A DNA stretch of 64,000 nucleotides from Lachnospiraceae bacterium (GCA_017437065.1 JAFSBX010000076.1:1-64000), one strand, 5' to 3'. Counted from the first letter of the stretch, positions 34,651 through 44,230 are shown. The notes: generated from the sequence alone by a model not told the origin. Made by a program: numbers and translations.

Positions 34651-36951
34651 ATGACAGCATTAGAATATAAAAAATTATATGAATCAGAACATTTTAAAGA
34701 CAATTGTTTGTGTGTTCGCGATGATTTTGGGGCAGTGTACAGTAAAGAAAAAACAGTATTTCATGTATGGGCACCTACTGCGGATGAAGTGAAACTGGCA
34801 TTATATGCGACAGGCACCGATGAAGAAGAAGGGGCAGAGAAAAAGGCATGCTGTGCCATGACTAAAATAGATGGCGGTGTGTGGGAATTGACAGTAGAAG
34901 GAGATTTGGATGGAGTCTACTATACATATCTGGTAACTCATGAAGGAATTACACAGGAATGTGTTGATATTTATGCAAAGGCATGTGGTGCCAACGGAAA
35001 AAGAGGAATGGTAATAGATTTAGAAAAAACCAATCCGGAAGGCTTTGAACAGGATAAAAACTGGAAGCAGAAAAATAAAAATACATTTCTTTATGAACTG
35101 CATGTAAAAGATTTTTCCCATGACAAAAATGCAGGAATAAAGGACGAATACAGAGGAAAATATCTTGCATTTACACAGACTGGAACAGTATTGCAGGGAA
35201 ATCCGTCTGTGAAAACAGGTATTGATTACTTAAAAGAATTAGGCGTTACTCATGTACACCTGTTACCGGTGGCAGATTATGCTTCAATAGATGAGACAGG
35301 AGATGGCAGTCAGTTTAACTGGGGATACGATCCGGCAAATTATAATATTCCGGAAGGGTCTTATTCCACTGATCCATATCATGGTGAAGTTCGAATCAAA
35401 GAATTTAAACAGATGGTAAAGGCTTTACATGATGCGGGAATCGGAGTTGTACTGGATGTAGTATACAATCATACTTATTCGTCTGATTCATCCTTTCAGA
35501 AATTGGCTCCTTACTATTATTACAGACAGAAAAAAGACGGGCGTCTGGCAGATGCTTCTGCCTGCGGAAATGAAACGGCAAGTGACCATTTCATGTTCAG
35601 ACAGTTTATGATTCAGTCGGTTTATTATTGGGCAAAAGAATACCATATTGATGGTTTTCGTTTCGACCTGATGGGAATACATGATACGGAAACAATGAAT
35701 TTAATCAGGAAAAAGTTAAATCAGCTTCCAAACGGAAAAGATATACTGATGTACGGAGAACCGTGGACAGCAGCTGAACCGGCAATGGAAGAAGGATATT
35801 TTCCTGCCGTGAAAAGAAATGTGGATCGTCTGGATGAAGGAATAGCTATATTCTCTGATAACACCAGAGATACTGTTAAAGGTCATGTTTTTTATGAAGA
35901 ACAGCCGGGTTATGTAAATGGAAAAAAAGGTCTTGAACCCAAAATGAAATCTGTAGTTTGTGCATGGTGTGATGGTGGTCATGAGTTTGCGCCAAAATCG
36001 CCAAAGCAGATTATTTCTTATACGTCAGCTCATGATAACTATACTTTATGGGACAAGCTTGTGATTACTATGGAGAAAAAAACTTCTAAAGAAGCACAGC
36101 CGGATTATACAGCGAAGGACAGAAGAGTCTTAAAGGCGAATAAGCTGACTGCAGCAATTATTTTTACAAGTAAGGGTATTCCGTTTATACAGGCAGGTGA
36201 AGAGTTCGGAAGGACAAAACTTGGGGACGATAACAGTTATAAGTCTGCACCTGAGCTTAATATGCTCGACTGGAACAGAAGAACAGAATACAGTGAACTG
36301 GTGGAATATTATAAAGGTTTAAGAGAATTAAGACAGCGCTTCAGTGGTTTATATGATAATAGCATGGAAAGTATTTCAAATATACGCTTTTTTGAAGCAG
36401 AAGAAGATATTGTGGCTTTTGAAATCACAAATAGAAAAGGACATGCTGATGAATGGGATAAATTATTTGTTGTTTATAACAGTAATGAAGCAAGCAGCAT
36501 TGTGACCCTGCCACAAGGAAGATGGCAGCCACTTGTGGATGGAAATTCTTCTACGCTGTGGAAAAATATGTTTAAGCTGGAGCAAATCGTGAAAAAGAGC
36601 GGAAAAGTGGAAATAGAAGGATTGTCAGCCCATATTTATGGTAAAAGGGTAAATCGTATAGGAGGAGAAGGAATGGATTTTTTTGAAAAAGTAGGAGAGA
36701 CCATTACTACAAAAGGAAAAGAGGCAGCAGATAAAGCAAAAGAAGTTGCAGAAATTGTTAGCCTGAAAAATCAGATTAAAGTATGCGAAGATGTGATTAA
36801 GAAAAACTATATGGAAATTGGCAAAAAGTATTACGAAGCCAACGCAGAGGCAGAAGATGCAGAATTTGCAAGACAGTGTACTGCAATTCGAAACGCAGAA
36901 AAAGGCGTAAAAGAGTTGGAAGAAAAAATTCGTAAAATTAAAGGAATGTAA
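34651..36951 (+). CDS. Type I pullulanase fused to a small helical protein
   Basis: The first ~670 residues of this 766-residue protein form a glycogen-debranching type pullulanase: an N-terminal CBM48-like domain (FHVWAPTADEVKLALY), the family signature FNWGYDPANYNIPEGSYS, then VVLDVVYNHTY, DGFRFDLMGIHD (nucleophile Asp), MYGEPW (acid Glu) and TSAHDNYT. It has no signal peptide, so it acts on intracellular glycogen or imported glucans. Residues 675-766 are a separate charged helical domain, usually an independent protein, and the join contains AGGAGGAGAAGGA right before an in-frame ATG at 36673. The pullulanase stop seems lost. Start at 34651 is supported by GGGAGGG. Confidence 0.88.
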   Translation: MTALEYKKLYESEHFKDNCLCVRDDFGAVYSKEKTVFHVWAPTADEVKLALYATGTDEEEGAEKKACCAMTKIDGGVWELTVEGDLDGVYYTYLVTHEGITQECVDIYAKACGANGKRGMVIDLEKTNPEGFEQDKNWKQKNKNTFLYELHVKDFSHDKNAGIKDEYRGKYLAFTQTGTVLQGNPSVKTGIDYLKELGVTHVHLLPVADYASIDETGDGSQFNWGYDPANYNIPEGSYSTDPYHGEVRIKEFKQMVKALHDAGIGVVLDVVYNHTYSSDSSFQKLAPYYYYRQKKDGRLADASACGNETASDHFMFRQFMIQSVYYWAKEYHIDGFRFDLMGIHDTETMNLIRKKLNQLPNGKDILMYGEPWTAAEPAMEEGYFPAVKRNVDRLDEGIAIFSDNTRDTVKGHVFYEEQPGYVNGKKGLEPKMKSVVCAWCDGGHEFAPKSPKQIISYTSAHDNYTLWDKLVITMEKKTSKEAQPDYTAKDRRVLKANKLTAAIIFTSKGIPFIQAGEEFGRTKLGDDNSYKSAPELNMLDWNRRTEYSELVEYYKGLRELRQRFSGLYDNSMESISNIRFFEAEEDIVAFEITNRKGHADEWDKLFVVYNSNEASSIVTLPQGRWQPLVDGNSSTLWKNMFKLEQIVKKSGKVEIEGLSAHIYGKRVNRIGGEGMDFFEKVGETITTKGKEAADKAKEVAEIVSLKNQIKVCEDVIKKNYMEIGKKYYEANAEAEDAEFARQCTAIRNAEKGVKELEEKIRKIKGM
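36673..36951 (+). CDS. Small helical protein encoded within the pullulanase reading frame
   Basis: Translation could start independently at ATG 36673, which follows a near-ideal AGGAGG by 7 bases. The 92-residue product (MDFFEKVGETITTKGKEAAD at the start, a KELEEKIRKIKG ending) is soluble, helical and highly charged. Similar free-standing proteins occur in Lachnospiraceae as far as I recall. The function is unknown. The site may give both a fused and a free form. Confidence 0.55.
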   Translation: MDFFEKVGETITTKGKEAADKAKEVAEIVSLKNQIKVCEDVIKKNYMEIGKKYYEANAEAEDAEFARQCTAIRNAEKGVKELEEKIRKIKGM

Positions 36952-36980
36952 TTCGTGTTAAATTAAAAAGAAAGCCATAG

Positions 36981-37020
36981 AAATCCCCCCGGTTTAATAG
37001 TTAATATCGGGGGGATTTTC
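36981..37020. terminator. Bidirectional terminator
   Basis: AAATCCCCCCG pairs with CGGGGGGATTTTC, between the convergent pullulanase and PBP genes. Confidence 0.8.
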
Positions 37021-37067
37021 ATACCTGCACCGGTCAGCATATATAAAAGAGACCGGAAGCAATGATT

Positions 37068-39761
37068 TTATTGTTGAGGGGGCTGCTGTTGAGGTTGTTC
37101 TGACTGCTGCTGTTCTAACAATTGTTGCTGTTGTGCCGCAATACGTCTGTTTTCTAATTCAATCTTCTGAGCTTCAATAATTTGGTAGGCATTTTCCTGT
37201 AAAAAGAACTCAGGACTGTGAGGACACATATTTGTTGTAGCAACGGGAGCGGTAGTTGTTGTGCCATCAGGATTTACGACTGTAGTGGCAGAACCACTCT
37301 GTAAGGAAATATCTTCCACCGGAAGAAGTTCCAAAGTACCGCCTACTTTAAACGGACATTGTTCGCATGCCGGAAGCATGGAATATTCACAAATCATGCC
37401 TTGATAGTGTACGTCACAACTTGCGGTAGGTACCGTATTTTCAGCAAAATATTCGGTTTTTAATGTTCCATCACAAAGTCCTGCAATCGGAAGTTTACCG
37501 GAGCGGGAACAAACCGTAGCCTGTACGATACCAGCAGGCATTGTAAAGGATTTATAAGGTAAATCCTCATGTATTTTGGACATAACACTTTTCCAAAGTG
37601 TTTTGGCAAGATTCTTTTCAGCAGAAGATTTCAGTTTTTCATTATTGTCATATCCTGCCCATGTGGTTGCAGTATAGTAAGGGGTATATCCTGCAAACCA
37701 TACATCATTGTAGTCAGAAGTAGTACCTGTTTTTCCTGCAATTGCCATATTTCCAAAGTTAACGGAACCACCGGTACCGGAAGTAACAACATCTGCCATG
37801 GCATCCGTAAGAAGAAATGCAGTAGTTTCTTTAATAACCTGTTTGGAAACCGGCTGTGTATTATCTAAAATAACATTTCCATCCTGATCAACAACCTTGG
37901 TATAAAGTTTTGGTTCGATGTAAGTACCGCCGTTGGCAATTGTAGCATAAGCGGCATTTAATTCAATATTTTTGACACCGTTTGTAATCCCGCCTAAGGA
38001 AAGAGACTGATGGATATCGGTAAACACCTGATCTCCGATAACTTTATTTTCTTCCAGTGTAGTAAAACCAAAATTTAATAGATAATCATAACCAAGCTGT
38101 GGCGTAATCCATGTAATGGTCTTTACTGCGAGAATATTCATGGAATCTTTGATACCATCACGGAGGGAACAAAGACCGCGATATTCTTCACCATACCAGT
38201 TACGGACTGCTTTACCGTCTGTATAATTGAAAGGTGCATCGTTTATTACAGTTGCCAGAGTAAGGCCTGCACTGTCAAATGCCGGAGCGTAAGCGGCAAG
38301 TACTTTAAAGGTAGAACCGGGCTGACGGACAGTATCTGTTGCACGATTTAAAGTACGACTGCCTTCTTTTGCACCACGACCGCCTACAAGTGCCACTACA
38401 TAACCGGTGCTCTGATCTTCTATGGTTAAGGAAACCTGAGGTTGCGGAGTCAGGGAAATAGTTTCTGCAAAAACTTCATCGCCGGAGCCGCATACGGCAG
38501 TTTTGTAAGCTTCTATATCTGCATAGGCATCTTCCTGAGAAGCATAAATTAAATTGAAACCGGAATTTCCCTGTTCCTTCCAGTAGGTTTTAAACATTTC
38601 CGTACTGTAATTTTTGTATTCTTCGTCAGCAGTTAATATAGTGAGTTCATAGTTTAAAAGCCATTTTGTATTTTCAGGATAGCTTTCAGGATTGGTGTAA
38701 ACTTCATCACAAATTGCCTGAATTTTCGGATCCTGTGTAGAATAAATTTTCAGACCACCGCTGTAAAGAAGAGTATATGCCTGTGTTTCGTTGTAGCCGG
38801 CTTTGGTTACCAAATCCTCTAAAAGTTGTTCAGTTAAAGCATCAACAAAATAAGAATTGGTGGTTTCTTCTCCAACCTCTGCATTAACAGTCTGTATGCG
38901 GTCATAAACATTGTCAGCCATGGCTTCATCATATTCTGCCTGTGAAATATATTCCTGTTCTAACATATTACCTAATACTTTGGCACGTCTTTCCGCATTT
39001 TTGTCCGGATTGGTAATCGGATTAAAGCGGGAAGGATTTTGCGTAATACTGGCAATAACGGCACATTCTGACAAGTTAAGCTCATTGACTGATTTGTTGA
39101 AATAGCGCAGGGAGGCTGCCTGTACACCCAATGTATTCTGCCCAAGATTAATAGTGTTCATATAGTTACAAAGAATGGTGTCTTTGTCCATTGTTTTTTC
39201 CAGTTCCAAGGCAAGATACTGTTCCTGGATTTTACGCTTTAAACTGTCCAAAAAAGAGTCTTCACTGGTCCAGTTAGTAAAAACGTTGTTTTTCAGAAGC
39301 TGCTGGGTAATGGTACTGGCACCTTCCGAAAAATGAAAACCACTTGTAACACCTTTTACACCGGCACGTACAATACCTATGATATCAATACCGTTATGTT
39401 CATAAAAACGTTCATCTTCAATGGCAACAAATGCATGTGCCAGATTCTCAGGAATCATATCCATGGAAACCGGAATACGGTTAGAGTTGGTAGCAACCAG
39501 TTTTGCTGTCTGATTTCCTTCGATGTCATATACAAAAGTAGAAAATCGGGTAGGAGAAACATTTAAATTAGAAGCATCCGGTGCAGTTGCAATAATGCCT
39601 TTGAAAATACCGATTCCGGCACTTACACCGATAATACCTCCGGAGATAATAAATATTAATACTACCTTAAGACAGATAAGTAAAAATTTCTTTCCCCATT
39701 TTGTAGATTTAGAATTTAGTGCCTTTTGCTTTTCATTGACACCTTTTTTTCCATAATTCAT
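37068..39761 (-). CDS. Class A penicillin-binding protein (PBP1A-like)
   Basis: This ~897-residue bifunctional cell-wall enzyme has a cytoplasmic basic start, one membrane span (residues ~25-50), a GT51 glycosyltransferase domain (VAIEDERFYEHNGIDIIG with the catalytic Glu, then GASTITQQLLKN), and a transpeptidase domain with RQPGSTFK (active-site serine), DSMN and GKTGTTSDYND. The last ~35 residues are Gln-rich with poly-Q and PQQ runs. A cysteine-rich segment (CSRSGKLPIAGLC, then CEQCPF) lies between. No start has an ideal ribosome binding site; ATG 39761 is chosen by the usual N-terminus of homologues, with 39773 and 39803 as alternatives. Confidence 0.88.
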   Translation of the reverse strand: MNYGKKGVNEKQKALNSKSTKWGKKFLLICLKVVLIFIISGGIIGVSAGIGIFKGIIATAPDASNLNVSPTRFSTFVYDIEGNQTAKLVATNSNRIPVSMDMIPENLAHAFVAIEDERFYEHNGIDIIGIVRAGVKGVTSGFHFSEGASTITQQLLKNNVFTNWTSEDSFLDSLKRKIQEQYLALELEKTMDKDTILCNYMNTINLGQNTLGVQAASLRYFNKSVNELNLSECAVIASITQNPSRFNPITNPDKNAERRAKVLGNMLEQEYISQAEYDEAMADNVYDRIQTVNAEVGEETTNSYFVDALTEQLLEDLVTKAGYNETQAYTLLYSGGLKIYSTQDPKIQAICDEVYTNPESYPENTKWLLNYELTILTADEEYKNYSTEMFKTYWKEQGNSGFNLIYASQEDAYADIEAYKTAVCGSGDEVFAETISLTPQPQVSLTIEDQSTGYVVALVGGRGAKEGSRTLNRATDTVRQPGSTFKVLAAYAPAFDSAGLTLATVINDAPFNYTDGKAVRNWYGEEYRGLCSLRDGIKDSMNILAVKTITWITPQLGYDYLLNFGFTTLEENKVIGDQVFTDIHQSLSLGGITNGVKNIELNAAYATIANGGTYIEPKLYTKVVDQDGNVILDNTQPVSKQVIKETTAFLLTDAMADVVTSGTGGSVNFGNMAIAGKTGTTSDYNDVWFAGYTPYYTATTWAGYDNNEKLKSSAEKNLAKTLWKSVMSKIHEDLPYKSFTMPAGIVQATVCSRSGKLPIAGLCDGTLKTEYFAENTVPTASCDVHYQGMICEYSMLPACEQCPFKVGGTLELLPVEDISLQSGSATTVVNPDGTTTTAPVATTNMCPHSPEFFLQENAYQIIEAQKIELENRRIAAQQQQLLEQQQSEQPQQQPPQQ

Positions 39762-40022
39762 GTTAATAACCATGCCTTTCTCACAACTGACAAATATCGT
39801 CATTAGTTGTTAGTGAATAAAGGAGTGCTTTTGGGCATTCCAAATTTGATTATACCAAATGAAAAGAGGTAAATAAAGGATTTTCTTCCATATTAAGAAT
39901 TGTTCACATTTTCTTTCGCTTTTATTCTGTTTATGTTAATATAAACAAAGGATATTTGCATCGTAATTATGAGGGTACTGAATCATTACGATTTCAATAA
40001 TAAAGAAAAAGGTTTTGAGTAT

Positions 40023-40676
40023 ATGGATAAAGAAAAAGAAATTTTGGAAGATTATATAATACTTTTGGAAGGCGGCGAAGGAGAAATTGTGGAAAAGAAA
40101 TCCAGGTTTATCGCAACTTTTCGTCCGGTGAATACAGAAGAAGAAGCAGTTTCTTTTATAGAAGAAATGAAAAAGAAGTATTGGGATGCAAGACATAACT
40201 GTTCTGCGTTTGTTTTAGGACCAAGAGCAGAGCTTACCAGATGCAGTGATGACGGCGAGCCAGGCGGAACAGCGGGAAGACCCATGTTAGAGGTGCTTTT
40301 GGGAGAAGAGATACGAAATGTGGCAGTGGTTGTTACCAGATATTTTGGTGGGACACTGTTAGGTACGGGAGGACTTGTGCGTGCCTATACGCAGGCTGTG
40401 AAAGAGGGACTGCAAAACAGTAAGACAGCAGTTATGCGTTATGGAACCGTACTGGATATGCATACCGATTATAATGGTGTAGGAAAAATTTTGTATTTAT
40501 TGGAGAAGCAAGGGTTAAAGGTACAGGATTCCGAATATGGAGAGGCGGTAAGGCTGACTGTGACAGTGCCGTTTTCAAAAAGAGAAGCACTGGAAAAAGA
40601 AATTATACAGGCAACAGCCGGAAAGTGTCGCATGGAAGAAAAGGGTAGTGATTATTATATGGAAACTGCTTATTAA
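40023..40676 (+). CDS. YigZ/IMPACT family protein
   Basis: This 217-residue protein has the UPF0029 domain: KKSRFIATFRPVNTEEEA, then WDARHNCSAFVLG, DDGEPGGTAGRPMLEVL and RYFGGTLLGTGGLVRAYTQA, followed by a smaller C-terminal ferredoxin-like domain. Bacterial members are thought to bind RNA or the ribosome, with distant kinship to elongation-factor domains; the eukaryotic relative IMPACT modulates Gcn2. The start at 40023 is chosen over ATG 39969 because conserved sequence begins there and AAAAGG lies nearby, though not ideally spaced. Confidence 0.85.
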   Translation: MDKEKEILEDYIILLEGGEGEIVEKKSRFIATFRPVNTEEEAVSFIEEMKKKYWDARHNCSAFVLGPRAELTRCSDDGEPGGTAGRPMLEVLLGEEIRNVAVVVTRYFGGTLLGTGGLVRAYTQAVKEGLQNSKTAVMRYGTVLDMHTDYNGVGKILYLLEKQGLKVQDSEYGEAVRLTVTVPFSKREALEKEIIQATAGKCRMEEKGSDYYMETAY

Positions 40677-40721
40677 TAAACAATGGAAGAAGGAAATGTA
40701 TTGTGAATGAGCGTTTTTCCG

Positions 40722-40750
40722 TTGACAAGGGTAACTTGGTTTAGTATATT
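40722..40750 (+). promoter_or_regulatory. Predicted promoter of the mgtE leader and mgtE
   Basis: TTGACA (40722-40727), 17 bases, TATATT (40745-40750): a near-consensus vegetative promoter, 129 bases before the mgtE start. Confidence 0.7.
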
Positions 40751-40789
40751 TTAGTTTGGAAAATAGCTTCTTGAAAGGTGGTGGTTTTT

Positions 40790-40894
40790 ATGAAAAAAAG
40801 CAGTAAATCTTATAGCACGGATGTGCCTCTTCCCGGGCGGCAGAACATAAAAACCAAAACTGAACAAGGAGAAAAGCGATGGATGAAATTTTAG
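40790..40894 (+). CDS. Leader ORF overlapping the mgtE start
   Basis: A 34-residue ORF starts at ATG 40790 behind AAAGGTGGTGG and ends 16 bases inside mgtE in another frame. The product is basic with a DVPLPGRQ segment in the middle. Its good ribosome binding site, its position straight after the promoter and its overlap with mgtE suggest a regulatory leader whose translation governs mgtE, as short leader ORFs do for some Mg2+ transporters. It might also be an unrelated small protein. Confidence 0.45.
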   Translation: MKKSSKSYSTDVPLPGRQNIKTKTEQGEKRWMKF

Positions 40895-42216
40895 AATTAT
40901 TAGAGACAAAGCAGTACACGAATTTAAGGCAGCATCTTGCTGAAATGAACCACGCTGATATTGCTGCAATAATGGAAGAACTTCCCAAAGAGGAAATGCT
41001 GTTAAAAGTATTCCGTATTTTGCCTAAAGATATGGCAGCAGATGTTTTTTCTTATCTTGAGGTGGAAAGCCAGCAGTTTATTATCACATCATTGTCGGAT
41101 AGAGAAGCAGCGAATATTATTGATAATCTGATGGCAGATGATGCTACCGACTTTTTGGAGGAGATGCCTGCCAATGTAGTAAAAAAGCTGCTTGCTAATG
41201 CTAATCCTGACACGAGAAGAGATATTAATCATCTTTTACGCTATCCGGAGGACAGTGCCGGAAGCATAATGACGGTGGAATATGTTGATTTAAAAGAAAA
41301 TCTGACTGTGGCAGAGGCAATTGAGCGTATTCGTAATGTGGGACTTGACAGCGAAACCATCAACATTTGTTATGTACTGGACAGCAGGAGAACTTTATTG
41401 GGAACAGTAGCATTGCGATATCTTTTGCTGAGTCAGCCGGAGGCACGGATTGGGGATATTATGCATGAAAATGTCATTTCCCTGAATACACTGATGGATC
41501 AGGAAGAGGTTGCACATCAGTTCCAGAAATATGATTTTATTGCGATGCCCGTAGTGGATAATGAAAGCAGGCTTGTCGGTATTATTACGGTCGATGACGT
41601 TGTGGACATTATGGAAGAGGAAGCAACAGAGGATATCGAAAAGATGGCAGCTATTGTGCCATCCGATAAGCCATATATGAAGACGGGAGTATGGGAAACA
41701 TTTAAGAAAAGAATTCCATGGCTCTTATTATTGATGATTTCTGCAACGTTTACAGGAAAAATTATTTCGTCCTTTGAGGATGCACTTAGTGCCTGTGTAA
41801 TATTAACTGCTTATATTCCAATGCTTATGGATACCGGAGGAAATGCAGGAGGACAGGCAAGTGTTACCATTATTCGTGGTTTGTCCTTAAATGAGATTGA
41901 ATTTAAAGATATGTTCCGTATTATATGGAAAGAAGTGCGTGTTGCGGTTATATGCGGAATCACGCTGGGGCTTGCGAATTTTGCAAAGCTGATATTAATG
42001 GATCACGTTTCAATGACAGTGGCAATTGTTATTTGCACAACATTGATAGCAACTATTTTTATTGCAAAGGTAGTTGGTTGTACCTTGCCGATGTTTGCAA
42101 AGAAAATCGGGCTGGATCCTGCAGTGATGGCGAGTCCGTTCATTACGACCATTGTGGACGCGTTGTCACTTATGATTTATTTCCAGATAGCAACGAGAGT
42201 GCTGGGAATTGGATAA
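40879..42216 (+). CDS. mgtE: MgtE magnesium transporter
   Basis: This 445-residue protein has the MgtE layout: N-terminal superhelical domain (ADIAAIMEELPKEE, YPEDSAGSIMT), tandem CBS domains (about 140-260, with VVDNESRLVGIITVDDVVDI), a plug helix and five membrane helices containing YIPMLMDTGGNAGGQAS, the pore signature. It imports Mg2+, gated by Mg2+ bound at the CBS and N domains. AAGGAG lies 6 bases before the ATG. A canonical M-box RNA was not recognised upstream; a short leader ORF overlaps the start instead. Confidence 0.95.
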   Translation: MDEILELLETKQYTNLRQHLAEMNHADIAAIMEELPKEEMLLKVFRILPKDMAADVFSYLEVESQQFIITSLSDREAANIIDNLMADDATDFLEEMPANVVKKLLANANPDTRRDINHLLRYPEDSAGSIMTVEYVDLKENLTVAEAIERIRNVGLDSETINICYVLDSRRTLLGTVALRYLLLSQPEARIGDIMHENVISLNTLMDQEEVAHQFQKYDFIAMPVVDNESRLVGIITVDDVVDIMEEEATEDIEKMAAIVPSDKPYMKTGVWETFKKRIPWLLLLMISATFTGKIISSFEDALSACVILTAYIPMLMDTGGNAGGQASVTIIRGLSLNEIEFKDMFRIIWKEVRVAVICGITLGLANFAKLILMDHVSMTVAIVICTTLIATIFIAKVVGCTLPMFAKKIGLDPAVMASPFITTIVDALSLMIYFQIATRVLGIG

Positions 42217-42377
42217 TACAAAAGAGATAAATGATCTATGGTTGGTTCTCATCGTACTTTTGTTTGGAGGCTGGTGTGAATTGATTTTTTAGAATAATTA
42301 TTGATTGAACGAAAAAAGCAGCAGTGCATAATGTATTGTTGTTTTTTTTTGAAAATAATTTGAGTTTTAATTTCTTT

Positions 42378-42454
42378 TTGACAAAACATAAATAGCATGA
42401 TAACACAAATTTAATTCAATTTGATTTTAATAAAAACAAATTGAATTAAATTTA
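42378..42454 (+). promoter_or_regulatory. Promoter region with a 16-bp perfect inverted repeat
   Basis: TTGACA (42378-42383) is followed after 17 bases by TAACAC, a weak -10. Just downstream AAATTTAATTCAATTT (42407-42422) and AAATTGAATTAAATTT (42439-42454) form a perfect AT-only inverted repeat ahead of the DUF234 ATPase gene. It could be an operator or a structured leader. Confidence 0.45.
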
Positions 42455-42475
42455 TTTGAATAAAAGGAAACATTA

Positions 42476-43903
42476 TGGAAAAATTTGTCGGTCGGGTAGA
42501 AGAACTTAAAAAAAAATATGTTATATAACACTTCAGGATTTAATATGGCGGTTATTTATGGAAGAAGGCGAATTGGAAAATCCACATTGATTGCAGAGTT
42601 TATCAAGGATAAAAAAGCGATATATTACATGGCAACAAAAGTTGGAATAGAAAGAAATGTTGAGCTTTTGGAAAAGGAAGTATTAAAGGTTTTGGCCCCA
42701 ACGCTTAAGAATGTCACATTCAAAACAATAGAAGATTTGTTATCATTTATTGGAGATAATGCATCAGAGGAGAAAATGATATTTATCATTGATGAATTAC
42801 CATATTGGGCAGAAAAAGATGAAGGAATTCTATCAATTTTTCAAAAGTTTGCAGATAATGAGTGGGCAGACAAAAATATTTTATTTATCTTATGTGGTTC
42901 AGCCTTAAGTTTTATGGAGGATAAAGTATTAAGTGAAAAGAGTCCGTTATTTGGTAGGAGAACTGCCCAGATAAAACTGGAAGCTTTTAATTATTTGGAA
43001 GCGGCAGAGTTTGTGCAAAACTATTCAAACAAAGATAAGGCGATTTGTTACGGAATTACCGGAGGGGTAGCAAAGTATTTGTCTTTAATTGATTGTACAA
43101 AAAGCATTGATGAAAATATTATGGAACAGTTTTTTGAAAAAACAGGTTATTTATATGATGAAACAAGAAACCTGCTGATTCAGGAGTTTAGTGACATTTC
43201 CCTTGTCAATAACATTATTGAGCAGATAGCAGCGGGGGAGAATACGCTGAATATAATTGCAAATAAAGTGCATGAAAGGGAAACAACGGTATTATACTCA
43301 TTAAATAAATTGATTTCCGTTGGCCTGCTAGAAAAAAGAGTCTGTATTACTGAAGAAAAAAACAAAAAGAAGACGCAGTATATATTAAAAGATCAAATGT
43401 TTAAGTTCTGGTATTCCTATGTTCCATCTGCATCAAGCTCTATAGAGATGGGAAAGGGAAAAGCGTACTATGATAAGATTGTCAAGCCTGATATACATAC
43501 ATTTATGGGAAAAGTATTTGAAGAAATGTGCAAATTTTTTACTTTGAGTGAGGGACTTGAAGGGAATTTGAATTGTTTTGTTACAGAAACCGGAACATGG
43601 TGGGGAACTGAGACGATAGAAGATGAAAATGGAAAGCGCCGCATACAGTCAGCGGATGTGGATGTAGTCGGTTTGTCCCCTTCAGACAAAGGAATGGTTG
43701 TTGGTGAATGCAAGTTCAGAAACGAAAAAATAGATAAGTCGATATATGAAACATTAATTCGGCGTAGCAAGGCGATTCCATCTAAATATCCGATTGTCCA
43801 ATATCTATTATTTTCAATGGGGGGATTCACAGAATGGTTTGAGGATAATATAGATAAGAAAATAGTTGCATTATATACACTGGATGATCTTTATGAAATC
43901 TAA
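42476..43903 (+). pseudogene. DUF234-type AAA ATPase, frameshifted at the 5' end
   Basis: From ATG 42518 the frame encodes 461 residues: Walker A YGRRRIGKSTL, Walker B MIFIIDELPYW, sensor FILCGSALSFM, a winged-helix region, and a C-terminal DUF234 domain with DVDVVGLSPSDKG then VGECKF, a PD-(D/E)xK-like nuclease signature. The expected N-terminal block (KFVGRVEELKK) lies upstream in another frame. The ATG at 42476 is in the frame of the main ORF but meets TAG at 42497, so two compensating single-base shifts would be needed, one in AAAA (42480-42483) and one in the A9 run (42508-42516). It may be inactive, phase-variable or a sequencing error. Relatives bind ATP and are of unclear role, some linked to toxin-antitoxin behaviour. 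Confidence 0.65.
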
Positions 43904-43954
43904 TTTTTCCCGAAGACGGATTTTGCATGGTTTTTTAATTGAACAAAAAATTTA

Positions 43955-43983
43955 TTGACAAGAAAAAATAAGGGTGTTAGTAT
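43955..43983 (+). promoter_or_regulatory. Predicted promoter of the leader region before the phosphodiesterase gene
   Basis: TTGACA (43955-43960), 17 bases, TAGTAT (43978-43983). Confidence 0.55.
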
Positions 43984-44011
43984 TAGAAAAAAATTAAGGA
44001 GAGCATACAAA

Positions 44012-44074
44012 ATGAATCAGAATTTACATTCAAGACGTTATATGTACATGTATCATAGACGTATTTGCTTATAG
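44012..44074 (+). CDS. Leader peptide of a probable attenuator
   Basis: A 20-residue ORF starts 9 bases after AAGGAG (43998-44003) and contains RRYMYMYHRR, a cluster of Arg, Tyr, Met and His codons. It is followed by a stem-loop (44089-44126) and a terminator (44195-44230), then the phosphodiesterase gene. This is the layout of ribosome-mediated transcription attenuation, in which stalling in the leader decides whether the terminator forms. What stalls the ribosome here is unknown. Confidence 0.5.
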   Translation: MNQNLHSRRYMYMYHRRICL

Positions 44075-44088
44075 TTGGGCACATTAGA

Positions 44089-44126
44089 TGCACAGTTGTA
44101 AGCGATAGGTCTTATATGTCTGTGCA
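44089..44126 (+). promoter_or_regulatory. Stem-loop in the leader RNA
   Basis: TGCACAG (44089-44095) pairs perfectly with CTGTGCA (44120-44126), and flanking bases extend the stem with small bulges. It may be the anti-terminator or pause hairpin of the attenuator. Confidence 0.5.
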
Positions 44127-44194
44127 TAAATGAGAATGTAGATTGGCAATTAATATATATTTTTGTTGTATATATTTTCATTTTGTATTTATTT

Positions 44195-44230
44195 ATCGCA
44201 CTAGGCATATAGACGCTTAGTGCGATTTTT
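44195..44230 (+). terminator. Terminator between leader peptide and phosphodiesterase gene
   Basis: ATCGCACTA (44195-44203) and TAGTGCGAT (44218-44226) form a perfect stem followed by T-run, 85 bases before the next start codon. Confidence 0.75.

Noticed and set aside
40680..40878. M-box riboswitch before mgtE
   Set aside because: The leader is short and I could not match the M-box core; a covariance search would be decisive.
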